Positions 5,947 through 11,508 of a stretch of 11,508 bases of DNA are shown piece by piece (position 1 is the first letter of the stretch; each line of letters opens with the position of its first letter). The notes beneath the pieces are model-generated. The model was given only the letters and a program-made list of their open reading frames with translations, had not been told where the DNA came from and ran no database searches. The stretch lies in contig FR903577.1 in assembly GCA_000438115.1 (NCBI GenBank), positions 1,326 through 12,833 on the forward strand. The letters are read 5' to 3'. Both the position numbers and the translations under genes were made by a program. The stretch is from Prevotella sp. CAG:617. Its GTDB lineage: Bacteria > Bacteroidota > Bacteroidia > Bacteroidales > Bacteroidaceae.

Positions 5947-7110
5947 TTAAGGAATGTATTTGGCCGTGAGCAGCATGCGTTTCATGGGGCGCAGCACCAG
6001 CAGCGGCAGCAGCATGAATACGGCCAGTCCCGCAAAGGCAGGCCAGATGTTGGCGCAGGGGTAGCCGTCGAGGGCGCAGTTGACGTAGATGAGGAAATAG
6101 TGGCGCAGCGGGAACAAGGCCGACAGGCCCTGTAACCCGGGGTTCATGGCCATGACCGGGAACGACATGCCGCAGATGCTGAACGACACTACGCCCCAGA
6201 GCGACACTACGCTCAGCGCCAGGCGCAGCGAGGGGATGAGGCCGGCAATGAAGGCGCCGAATCCCTGCGAGGCCATGATGAAGAGCAGCGTGGTCAGTAT
6301 CATGGAACCCATGCCGTTGTGACACGGAAAGTGGAGTACGCCGTAGAGCAGCAGGTTGTAGAGCAGGCCCATCAGGAAGAAGATGACCGTGTGCGGCAGC
6401 AGTTTGCCGCAGAGTGCCGTGATGATGGAGTGGTGTGCCGTGTGGAGCCACTCGGTGGCGGTTTCCTTCTTGATTTCCGTGCCGATGGAATAAACGGTAA
6501 TCATGAACACCATAATCATCAGCAGGCCCGGCAGCAGGATGTTCGACAGGTAGATGTTGTAGTTGAGCCAGGGGTTGCCGATGGGGTGGGTGTTGATGAC
6601 AATGGGTTGCAGCAGGGCCTGCGCCTGCCGGTTGCTCACGCCCTTGGCCAGCATGACCGTCTGTGCGGCGGCCCCCGAGGCCAGTTCGGTCATCATCTTC
6701 ATGTCGCGAAACAGCAGTGAACCGGCAATCAGGTAGGAGTAGTTACAATAGAACGACACCGTGGGGCGCTCCTGTCGCTGCAATTTGCGCGAAGTGCCTT
6801 CGGGAATATAATAGAATCCGTAGATTTGTCCGCGTTGCATGGCTTTGCGCGCTTCGGTGACGTTGGCAAACTGATAGGAGATGTTGGTCTGCTGGAAAGC
6901 GTCGAGGTTGCGCGCCAGGCTGCGGGTGGTGGCGGTGCGGTCGTCGTCCACCATGCCCAGCGGCATGTCGGTTGGCAGGCCCTGGCCCATCAGTGTGGTC
7001 AGCAGCACGTAGCACAGCAGCGGCGCACCTACCATACAGAACCAGTAGATGGGGCGTGTGGCCAGACGCAGGCACTCGCGGCGGATTACGGCAAACAATG
7101 GCTTGAACAT
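5947..7110 (-). CDS. ABC-2 type transporter permease A
   Basis: Second ABC-2 permease, 387 residues, encoded just before permease B and related to it in architecture. There is a membrane helix at about 21-41 and a periplasmic domain at about 45-185. That domain carries PLGMVDDDRTATTRSLARNL and IYGFYYIPEGTSRKLQRQ, the counterparts of VDESRT and IIYLPPNFNREL in permease B. Five helices follow at about 187-209, 239-260, 268-292, 298-320 and 355-374. The segment SICGMSFPVMAM (311-322) corresponds to the ISGISWP motif of permease B. The start ATG at 7108-7110 gives the normal short cytoplasmic MFKPLFAVIRREC leader. It lies 59 bases after hlyD, a gap that contains a small hairpin. The two permeases most likely form a heterodimer. 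Confidence 0.9.
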   Translation of the reverse strand: MFKPLFAVIRRECLRLATRPIYWFCMVGAPLLCYVLLTTLMGQGLPTDMPLGMVDDDRTATTRSLARNLDAFQQTNISYQFANVTEARKAMQRGQIYGFYYIPEGTSRKLQRQERPTVSFYCNYSYLIAGSLLFRDMKMMTELASGAAAQTVMLAKGVSNRQAQALLQPIVINTHPIGNPWLNYNIYLSNILLPGLLMIMVFMITVYSIGTEIKKETATEWLHTAHHSIITALCGKLLPHTVIFFLMGLLYNLLLYGVLHFPCHNGMGSMILTTLLFIMASQGFGAFIAGLIPSLRLALSVVSLWGVVSFSICGMSFPVMAMNPGLQGLSALFPLRHYFLIYVNCALDGYPCANIWPAFAGLAVFMLLPLLVLRPMKRMLLTAKYIP

Positions 7111-7142
7111 GAGGCGAAAAGATTATATTTCAGTGAAGTCGT

Positions 7143-7161
7143 CCCTTGTAGGAAGCAAGGG
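7143..7161. repeat. Small intercistronic hairpin between hlyD and permease A
   Basis: CCCTTG (7143-7148) and CAAGGG (7156-7161) form a 6-bp stem with a seven-base loop, in the 59-base gap of the efflux operon. This is the widest gap in the operon. It could tune RNA stability or relative expression, but so short a stem may also be chance. Confidence 0.3.
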
Positions 7162-7169
7162 CGGTAGTA

Positions 7170-8162
7170 TTATTCCTTGTCCAGCAGTACCGACATGCCG
7201 GGGCGCAGGCCCGTTACGGGCTGCAGGGGGCGCGCCTTGACTTCAAAGGTTTTCATGTCGTACTGTCCGGTTGTCTTGGTGGCTTTCCAGGCCGCATAGC
7301 TGCCCAGGTCTTTCATGTGGTAGACGCGCAGCCGCACTTTCCGGTTGTTCAGGGCCGGGATGGTGGCGGTAAATTCCTTGTTCATGCTGAACTGTGACAA
7401 ATGGTCCTCACGTACGTTGAATGACACCCACATCTGCTGCATCTTGGCTACGTTCATGATGGGGGCGCCGGTGCCTACCAGTTCTCCCTCCTCGGGGAAG
7501 ATTTCCGACACTTCGCCGTCTTCCTGTGCCACGAGGTAGGTTTCCTTCACGTAGCTCTCCACTTCGTTCACGGCTCCCTGCGCACGGCTCACCAGGGCGC
7601 GGGCGGCAGCCTTGTCCTCGGCTTCGGCACCGTTACGGGCCATGTCATATTGTGCTTTGGCGGCACGCTCGGTAGCAATGGCGGCATCGCGTTGGGCCGT
7701 AATTTCGTCGAGTTTCTGCGCGGTGGTTACGTGCTGGTCGTAGAGCGCCTTGATGCGGTTGTATGACTTTTCCATAACCGTCACGCCGGCTTTGGCTTTC
7801 TGCCACATCTCATAGGCAGCGCGAATCTGCTCGCTGCGGGCGCCTTTCAGGGCTTTGCGGTCTTGCGCCTCGGCTGCCTGTCGGGCGGCTTCGGCCTGCT
7901 CCAGCTTGGCCGACACGTCGGGGGCTGTCAGCACGGCCAGTGTGTCGCCCGCCTTGACGGGCTGTCCCTCTTCCACATAAATTTTGAGCACGCGGCCCGG
8001 CACTTTGCTCGAGACGCGGTATTCCGTTACGTCGGCCTGGCCCTGTATGGTGTCCGTTTCCTGCTCAAAGGCAAACAGGCTGCCGATAAAAACCAGTACC
8101 ACGACACCTACCAGGATGAGGATGGCGGGCAGTAAGTTTACTTTTCCGTTTTGTGTATTCAT
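7170..8162 (-). CDS. HlyD/EmrA-family periplasmic adaptor protein
   Basis: Membrane-fusion protein linking an inner-membrane exporter to the TolC-type channel. The 330 residues begin with a short cytoplasmic tail and a single membrane anchor at about 11-31 (LPAILILVGVVVLVFIGSLF). The lipoyl-type domain starts with VSSKVPGRVLKIYVEEGQPVKAGDTLAVL (about 50-78). A long alanine- and glutamate-rich alpha-helical hairpin follows at about 84-205. The second lipoyl half is LVAQEDGEVSEIFPEEGELVGTGAPIMNVA, then a beta-barrel domain with WVSFNVREDHL, ending TGLRPGMSVLLDKE. Order and length match the HlyD_D23/EmrA group. It lies 33 bases after tolC in the same operon. Confidence 0.94.
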   Translation of the reverse strand: MNTQNGKVNLLPAILILVGVVVLVFIGSLFAFEQETDTIQGQADVTEYRVSSKVPGRVLKIYVEEGQPVKAGDTLAVLTAPDVSAKLEQAEAARQAAEAQDRKALKGARSEQIRAAYEMWQKAKAGVTVMEKSYNRIKALYDQHVTTAQKLDEITAQRDAAIATERAAKAQYDMARNGAEAEDKAAARALVSRAQGAVNEVESYVKETYLVAQEDGEVSEIFPEEGELVGTGAPIMNVAKMQQMWVSFNVREDHLSQFSMNKEFTATIPALNNRKVRLRVYHMKDLGSYAAWKATKTTGQYDMKTFEVKARPLQPVTGLRPGMSVLLDKE

Positions 8163-8195
8163 GATTGCAAGTATTTGTTTTCTTGTAGGTAACTT

Positions 8196-9662
8196 TTATT
8201 TTCCAATGATGCCGAGAACGTCCTGCAGGTTGGTTTCGGCCAGTTTTATGTCGATTTGGGCATCAATCTTCTGACTTTCGGCCTGCAGCCACGCGGTGTG
8301 TGCCGCCAATACGTTGGAGGTGGTTTCCGACTCCTCCTTAAAGGCGATTTGGGCCATTCGCAGGTTTTCCTGGGCCTTTTCCTCGTTCTTCAGGGCCAGC
8401 TTCAGGTTTTTGTGGGCTTCCTGGGCGTTGAGCGTGGCCTGATTGACCTGCAGCTCAATCTTTTCGCGGGCATCGTCGAGCCGCAGGCGGGCCATCTGTG
8501 CTTCGGCCTTGGCGGCATTGATTTTGTATTTGTGTTCGTTCCAGGTCAGTACGGGCACGCTGAGCGTAACGCCTACGCCCCAGGTGCCGCGGAAGTTGTT
8601 CTGGAATCCGTTGAACACGTTGGGGTTCGACACCATGTATCCGCCCGTCAGGGCCAGGTGAGGCAGGTAGTCCGAACGTTGCAGCCGGACTTTCTGGTCG
8701 TAGATGTCGATGGCCTTTTCGAGCTGTTTGATTTCGGTGCGGTTTTCCAGTGCCCGCGCCACGTCGGGCGTTAGGTTCGAAGGGGTTGGCGTAAAGTCCG
8801 TTCGCCCCTCGTCAGCCGTCAGGAGAGCGTCACTGATGGGCAGGCCGCAGCGCTGGCAGAGCAGCATGCGGGCCAGGCGGAGCCCGTCGTTGACTTTGGT
8901 CAGCGTCATTTCGGCCTCATTGACCTTGACGGCGATGCTCAGTTCGTCCGATTTGGTGGCCACGCCCTGGGCTACCATCTTCTGTACGTCGCTGTCGAAG
9001 GTCTGCAGCATTTTCAGGTAGGCCTGTGCCAGACGCTGTTTGTTGGCCAGCGACACCACCTGCCAGTAGGCCTGGTCGACGCTGAGCAGCACGTCCTGCT
9101 GCTGTGCGGTGTACTGCAATCCGGCCACCTCTTCGGCCGCCTGGGTAATTTTGTTGTAGGCTTTGATTTTCCCTCCCATGTAGAGCGGTTGTGTCAGGAT
9201 GAGGGCACCGGTATATAGGTTGCGCGTGTCGGTGCGGAAGGCGTCGGCAATTTCGTGTCCGGCGCCGTCGAGGGCCGGTACAATCTTGTCGCCCAGCGAC
9301 TGCACCAGCGGAGCCAGTTCGGGGTATTTCTGCACGATGGCCGTCGCTACGTCCGTAATGGCCGGCGCCAGGTTGGTGCCCAGTGAGTTGAGGGCTGCCT
9401 GCTGGCTGTTGGTGAGCAGCTGTATTTCGTTGCCCGTGCGCATGTATCCTGCGGTGAGTGATATTTTGGGCAGGTAGGTAGTGTGGGCTGCGCGTTGCTC
9501 GTTATGGCTCTTGGTGATGCCCTGCTGGGCAATCTGCAGTTCCTTGTTATTCTTCAGGGCCAGCGCGCGGCAGCTGTCGAGCGTCAGTGTCTGGGCCGTG
9601 GAGAAGGCCGGAAAAAGCAGCAGGAAGGTCAGTGCGAGGGTATGTAATTTTCTTTTTCGCAT
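8196..9662 (-). CDS. TolC-family outer membrane efflux protein
   Basis: Outer-membrane channel of 488 residues and first gene of the export operon. A signal peptide is clear: MRKRKLHTLALTFLLLFPAF followed by STAQ, with likely cleavage near residue 23 and no lipobox. The mature part starts LTLDSCRALALKNNKELQIAQQG, the classic OEP-repeat opening. The first repeat has THTTYLPKISL-like residues near 58-70. A helical insert at about 82-145 carries hydrophobic residues and is not in E. coli TolC. The second repeat has QRSDYLPHLALTGGYM and the final long helices ending KLAETNLQDVLGIIG. Two OEP repeats make the usual trimeric channel. The start ATG at 9660-9662 is fixed by the signal peptide. The promoter at 9704-9711 carries the dyad shared with the acetyltransferase. 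Confidence 0.94.
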   Translation of the reverse strand: MRKRKLHTLALTFLLLFPAFSTAQTLTLDSCRALALKNNKELQIAQQGITKSHNEQRAAHTTYLPKISLTAGYMRTGNEIQLLTNSQQAALNSLGTNLAPAITDVATAIVQKYPELAPLVQSLGDKIVPALDGAGHEIADAFRTDTRNLYTGALILTQPLYMGGKIKAYNKITQAAEEVAGLQYTAQQQDVLLSVDQAYWQVVSLANKQRLAQAYLKMLQTFDSDVQKMVAQGVATKSDELSIAVKVNEAEMTLTKVNDGLRLARMLLCQRCGLPISDALLTADEGRTDFTPTPSNLTPDVARALENRTEIKQLEKAIDIYDQKVRLQRSDYLPHLALTGGYMVSNPNVFNGFQNNFRGTWGVGVTLSVPVLTWNEHKYKINAAKAEAQMARLRLDDAREKIELQVNQATLNAQEAHKNLKLALKNEEKAQENLRMAQIAFKEESETTSNVLAAHTAWLQAESQKIDAQIDIKLAETNLQDVLGIIGK

Positions 9663-9703
9663 GATGGTCGGTTCAGTTTTGTTGAAAATACTTTCGTGTT
9701 TTA

Positions 9704-9739
9704 CAAAAATACACCGTTTTGTTGGTAAACGGTGTATTT
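9704..9739 (-). promoter_or_regulatory. Efflux operon promoter with 13-bp perfect dyad operator
   Basis: AAATACACCGTTT (9707-9719) and AAACGGTGTATTT (9727-9739) form a perfect 13-bp inverted repeat with a seven-base centre. On the minus strand the downstream arm runs into TATTTTTG (9704-9711), a perfect -7 box, 42 bases before the tolC start. The inner part, TACACCG-N13-CGGTGTA, is identical in sequence and spacing to the dyad at the acetyltransferase promoter (3874-3900). The position over the core promoter suggests repression by a dimeric regulator encoded elsewhere. Confidence 0.7.
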
Positions 9740-9750
9740 GTCGGTACTTT

Positions 9751-9789
9751 TTGACAACAAAAAGGTATTAAGCGGCAATTTGTTCCGGC
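9751..9789. repeat. Dispersed intergenic repeat, copy 2 (upstream of tolC)
   Basis: Ungapped match to 2801-2839: TTGACA at 9751-9756 and GCAATTTGTTCCGGC at 9775-9789 are identical, and the middle is partly conserved. It starts 25 bases beyond the stop of the DUF4248-like gene and ends 12 bases before the tolC operator. Confidence 0.6.
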
Positions 9790-9814
9790 CTTGTCGCCTT
9801 TTTTCTTGCAAAAG

Positions 9815-10003
9815 TCAGCCCAGCCATTTTTCAAACACCCGCTGCTGGCGGGGAGAGTAAACGTGCTGCCCCCGTCGCACGCCGGCGGCCTTGAGGGCTT
9901 TGCGCAGTTGCGGGTCGGCCTGAATCCAGCGTCGCAGCTGCTGGGTGGCCGCGCTGTTGCGTGGGTGGGGAAAGTAGCGCTGGGCTATTTCGTAGAATTT
10001 CAT
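9815..10003 (-). CDS. DUF4248-like small protein
   Basis: Small protein of 62 residues from the ATG at 10001-10003. It opens MKFYEIAQRYFPHPRN, followed by AATQQLRRWIQADPQLRKAL, and ends YSPRQQRVFEKWLG. This spacing of an aromatic-Pro opening, an L-x-R-W-I helix and a final Y/F-(S/T)-P-R/x-Q/E helix resembles DUF4248, small predicted helix-turn-helix-like proteins in Bacteroidales. An upstream in-frame ATG at 10022-10024 would add seven residues and overlap the preceding gene; I prefer the shorter form because family members begin at this point. DUF4248 genes often occur near phage-like or lysis-type genes, which fits the P5-like gene in this cassette. Molecular function unknown. Moderately basic, no membrane segment. 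Confidence 0.7.
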   Translation of the reverse strand: MKFYEIAQRYFPHPRNSAATQQLRRWIQADPQLRKALKAAGVRRGQHVYSPRQQRVFEKWLG

Positions 10004-10013
10004 GGGCGGCAGC

Positions 10014-10616
10014 TTAGCAGGCATGTCCGTCGTTTTCGATTTGGTCCAACCGTTCCGGCCGGTCCCCGTTTTGCCAGGCCTGCAGCCAGTGGCGGTTGTC
10101 GCGCATGAAGAGGCGCAGGTAGCGGCCTGCCTCGCCCTCGGGCAGCCGGGTGTCGCGAAGGGGCAGCACGTAGCGGCGGCAAACGCGGGCTGAGCCCACG
10201 TGGAGGGTAAGGGCGTCGCGGCCCAGGCTGAAGCGTTGCAGGGCGAAACGCTGCTTGCCCCAGTGGGAGGCCAGGGCGTAGAGCCATGTCAGCTGCAGGC
10301 CGCCGGAGCATGCGGGACTGTTGTGGCCGCGTGCGCTGTCGAAGGCCTGGCGGTGCTTGTCCAGCGTTTCGGCATAAACAATGCCCGAGAGGTTGTGGTG
10401 CATTTCCTGCCAGAGCAGCAGGGGCACGCGGTTTTCGTGGCAAAAACGGCGGTACCACAGGCGCTGCTGCGGCGTGAGCTGGCGGCCGGTCAGCTGAAAG
10501 TGGCTGTGCTGGCCGCACTGGGCCGTCAGGCGGCCCTGATTGTCCATGGCCAGCGCTTCGCAGGTGTGGCTTCCGGTGGCATCAGCGGCCAGATGAATAA
10601 AAGCGGAAAAATACAT
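10014..10616 (-). CDS. Unrecognised 200-residue protein
   Basis: I do not recognise this family. The protein begins MYFSAFIHLAADATGSHTCE and has no signal peptide or membrane segment. It is rich in histidine (about 13), cysteine (six), tryptophan (about six) and arginine. Histidine and cysteine cluster at residues 34-39 (CGQHSH), 59-60 (CH) and 73-74 (HH). A glycine/cysteine segment lies at 99-106 (NSPACSGG) and a strongly basic region follows VCRRY (144-148). The reading frame is convincing: codon use matches the neighbours, there is a tight operon position, and the stop at 10014-10016 lies only 10 bases before the DUF4248-like start. The start is taken at the ATG at 10614-10616, 68 bases after the P5-like gene. 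The His/Cys content allows metal binding, but no standard zinc-finger spacing is seen. Confidence 0.75.
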   Translation of the reverse strand: MYFSAFIHLAADATGSHTCEALAMDNQGRLTAQCGQHSHFQLTGRQLTPQQRLWYRRFCHENRVPLLLWQEMHHNLSGIVYAETLDKHRQAFDSARGHNSPACSGGLQLTWLYALASHWGKQRFALQRFSLGRDALTLHVGSARVCRRYVLPLRDTRLPEGEAGRYLRLFMRDNRHWLQAWQNGDRPERLDQIENDGHAC

Positions 10617-10684
10617 AATAGTTCAGTTTGGTTTAAGTCTGTTGTTTGTTTTCGGGTGGGTTATCGGATGCCGGTTTCGTGGGG

Positions 10685-11098
10685 CTAAATTCCGAAGCGT
10701 CGCCGGGCCTGGGCTACCTGCTGCGGGGTCAGGTTGAGGCCGGATTCCAGAGCAGCCATGGCGGCTACCAGGCGGTCGAGATGATTGGGGTTGCTGAGCA
10801 CCGTATCCGGACAGAGGTTGGCCAGCTGGCAGAGGCGTTTCAGGTAGTGCGGCTGCGAGTCGGCGTCGCGGCGCCATAGGGCGGCCACCGAAGCCGGGGT
10901 GCGCAGTGAGCCGTGGCGGATGCAGCTTTGCAGAAGAAGCAGGGCGGCCCGCAGTCCGTAGCTTTCGCTGATAAAATGACAGAGGCCGTGGCGTGAGGGT
11001 TCGTGCGTGTCCAGGCCCAGCCAGGCGGCGTCCTGGGTGTAGCGCAGGTTGAGCGGGTTGTGGAGTGAATGGTTCAGGTTGAGGGTTGCGGTCATCAT
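10685..11098 (-). CDS. Phage structural protein P5-like (possible muramidase-type)
   Basis: The 137-residue protein has the features I know from small Bacteroidales and phage proteins annotated as structural protein P5. HNPLNLRYTQDAAWLGL (13-29) matches the N-N-P-x-N-I-R-x(5)-W-x-G-L pattern. HGLCHFISESYGLRAALLLL (37-56) matches the phenylalanine/Y-G-x-R-A helix. ALWRRDADSQPHYLKRL (73-89) corresponds to W-A-P-x-x-E-N-x-T-x-x-Y-I. A last helix carries LVAAMAALESG (110-120). P5-like proteins occur in phages such as PM2 and may act on or near peptidoglycan. Two ATGs open the gene; the first (11096-11098) is used. It begins a three-gene cassette with a promoter about 150 bases upstream. Confidence 0.7.
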   Translation of the reverse strand: MMTATLNLNHSLHNPLNLRYTQDAAWLGLDTHEPSRHGLCHFISESYGLRAALLLLQSCIRHGSLRTPASVAALWRRDADSQPHYLKRLCQLANLCPDTVLSNPNHLDRLVAAMAALESGLNLTPQQVAQARRRFGI

Positions 11099-11508
11099 TT
11101 TTTTTAGATTTTCAAAGGGTTAGACGTATGTTTCCCGGTTTGTCTGGCCACCTTGCGGGGCACAGCGATGCCGGTGTCGGGGCGTGGAAGCCTGCTGGTG
11201 AGTGAGACACGGGTTGTGGGGCTTCTCCGTCTCCCCCGACAGTTGCAAAAGTAGTGGTAGTTTGTCCGAAAAATCCGGACGATATTCGGATGAAAGTAAA
11301 AAAATGATGCCGGCATACGGATTTGGCCGTTTGTAATGAGCGTCCCCATTCGGCCGGCCCCAATGGGGATGGTTCGGAGAAAAAACAACCCGGCGGCTGG
11401 ACAGAACAGGGCGGGAGCTGAAATGAAAAAGTCGGCATCCTGTTTGCTTTCGGCCGGCCGGCCGTTTGCGCGGGGCCGCTTTTCGGCCAATTGCTTGGCC
11501 GGATGGAT
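11099..11508. other. Non-coding stretch rich in GGCC palindromes
   Basis: No convincing gene in about 410 bases. It holds the leader and promoter of the P5-like cassette, then GC-rich palindromes. TCCCCATT/AATGGGGA (11343-11350 and 11362-11369) enclose CGGCCGGCC. CGGCCGGCCGGCCG lies at 11451-11464. CGGCCAA-TTGC-TTGGCCG lies at 11484-11501. A plus-strand frame opens at 11424 (MKKSASCLL) and runs off the right edge; 28 codons are too few to judge. Confidence 0.5.
11246..11253 (-). promoter_or_regulatory. -7 promoter box for the P5-like cassette
   Basis: The minus strand reads TACTTTTG, a perfect TAnnTTTG match. It lies about 147 bases before the P5-like start codon, so the predicted leader RNA is long (about 140 bases). 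A small dyad, GTCCG-N7-CGGAC at 11264-11280, sits just upstream, around the -33 region. Confidence 0.45.

Noticed and set aside
4725..5969. Plus-strand open frame of 414 codons opposite permease B
   Set aside because: Very rich in His, Gln, Val and Gly without domain pattern; the minus strand encodes a clear ABC-2 permease over the same bases.
9759..9804. Possible terminator of the P5-like cassette (AAAAAGG ... CCTTTTTT)
   Set aside because: The pairing is seven bases around a loop of more than 30 bases with no compact stem; too weak to call.
11104..11490. Minus-strand frame of 128 codons in the right-hand gap
   Set aside because: It overlaps the likely P5-cassette promoter, has no recognisable pattern, and two overlapping frames are equally open there.
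11424..11508. Plus-strand start MKKSASCLL running off the right edge
   Set aside because: Only 28 codons are visible, it crosses the GGCC palindromes, and no promoter box was seen; too little to call a gene.

Overview
The window looks like a chromosomal segment from a GC-rich member of the Bacteroidales (a Prevotella/Bacteroides-like genome). The protein families point there: an AraC regulator of a type common in Bacteroides, a DUF4248-like small protein, and a TolC/HlyD/double ABC-2 permease operon. The promoters agree: all six transcription starts I could place have a perfect TAnnTTTG box, the Bacteroidetes -7 element, and no clear purine-rich ribosome binding sites. Genus and species cannot be fixed from the sequence alone.

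Layout, left to right. (1) 1-435, minus: start of an EamA/DMT-family transporter that runs off the left edge. (2) 436-691: non-coding, with a nested inverted repeat (513-627) downstream of buk. (3) 692-2699, minus: ptb-buk, the pair that turns an acyl-CoA into an acid plus ATP. (4) 2869-3768, minus: AraC-family regulator. (5) 3967-4533, plus: LacA/Maa-type sugar O-acetyltransferase, divergent from the regulator and closed by a strong intrinsic terminator (4565-4602). (6) 4671-9662, minus: four-gene tripartite export operon, transcribed tolC, hlyD, permease A, permease B. No ATPase gene is present. (7) 9815-11098, minus: three-gene cassette encoding a phage P5-like protein, an unrecognised 200-residue protein and a DUF4248-like protein. 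(8) 11099-11508: non-coding leader and palindrome-rich DNA.

The most interesting signals are in the intergenic DNA. The acetyltransferase promoter and the efflux-operon promoter carry the same dyad, TACACCG-N13-CGGTGTA, with identical spacing. In both, the right arm runs directly into the -7 box (CGGTGTA[A/T]TTTTG). This suggests one unseen regulator controls both a small-molecule acetyltransferase and an export pump 5.8 kb away, which fits the idea that LacA-type enzymes tag unwanted sugars for export. Two other intergenic repeats link promoter regions. A roughly 39-bp imperfect repeat (2801-2839 and 9751-9789) lies upstream of ptb and of tolC. An 18-bp motif (2805-2822 and 3794-3811, 16/18 identical) lies upstream of ptb and over the regulator's own promoter, which suggests the AraC protein controls itself and ptb-buk. 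All of this is inferred from sequence only.
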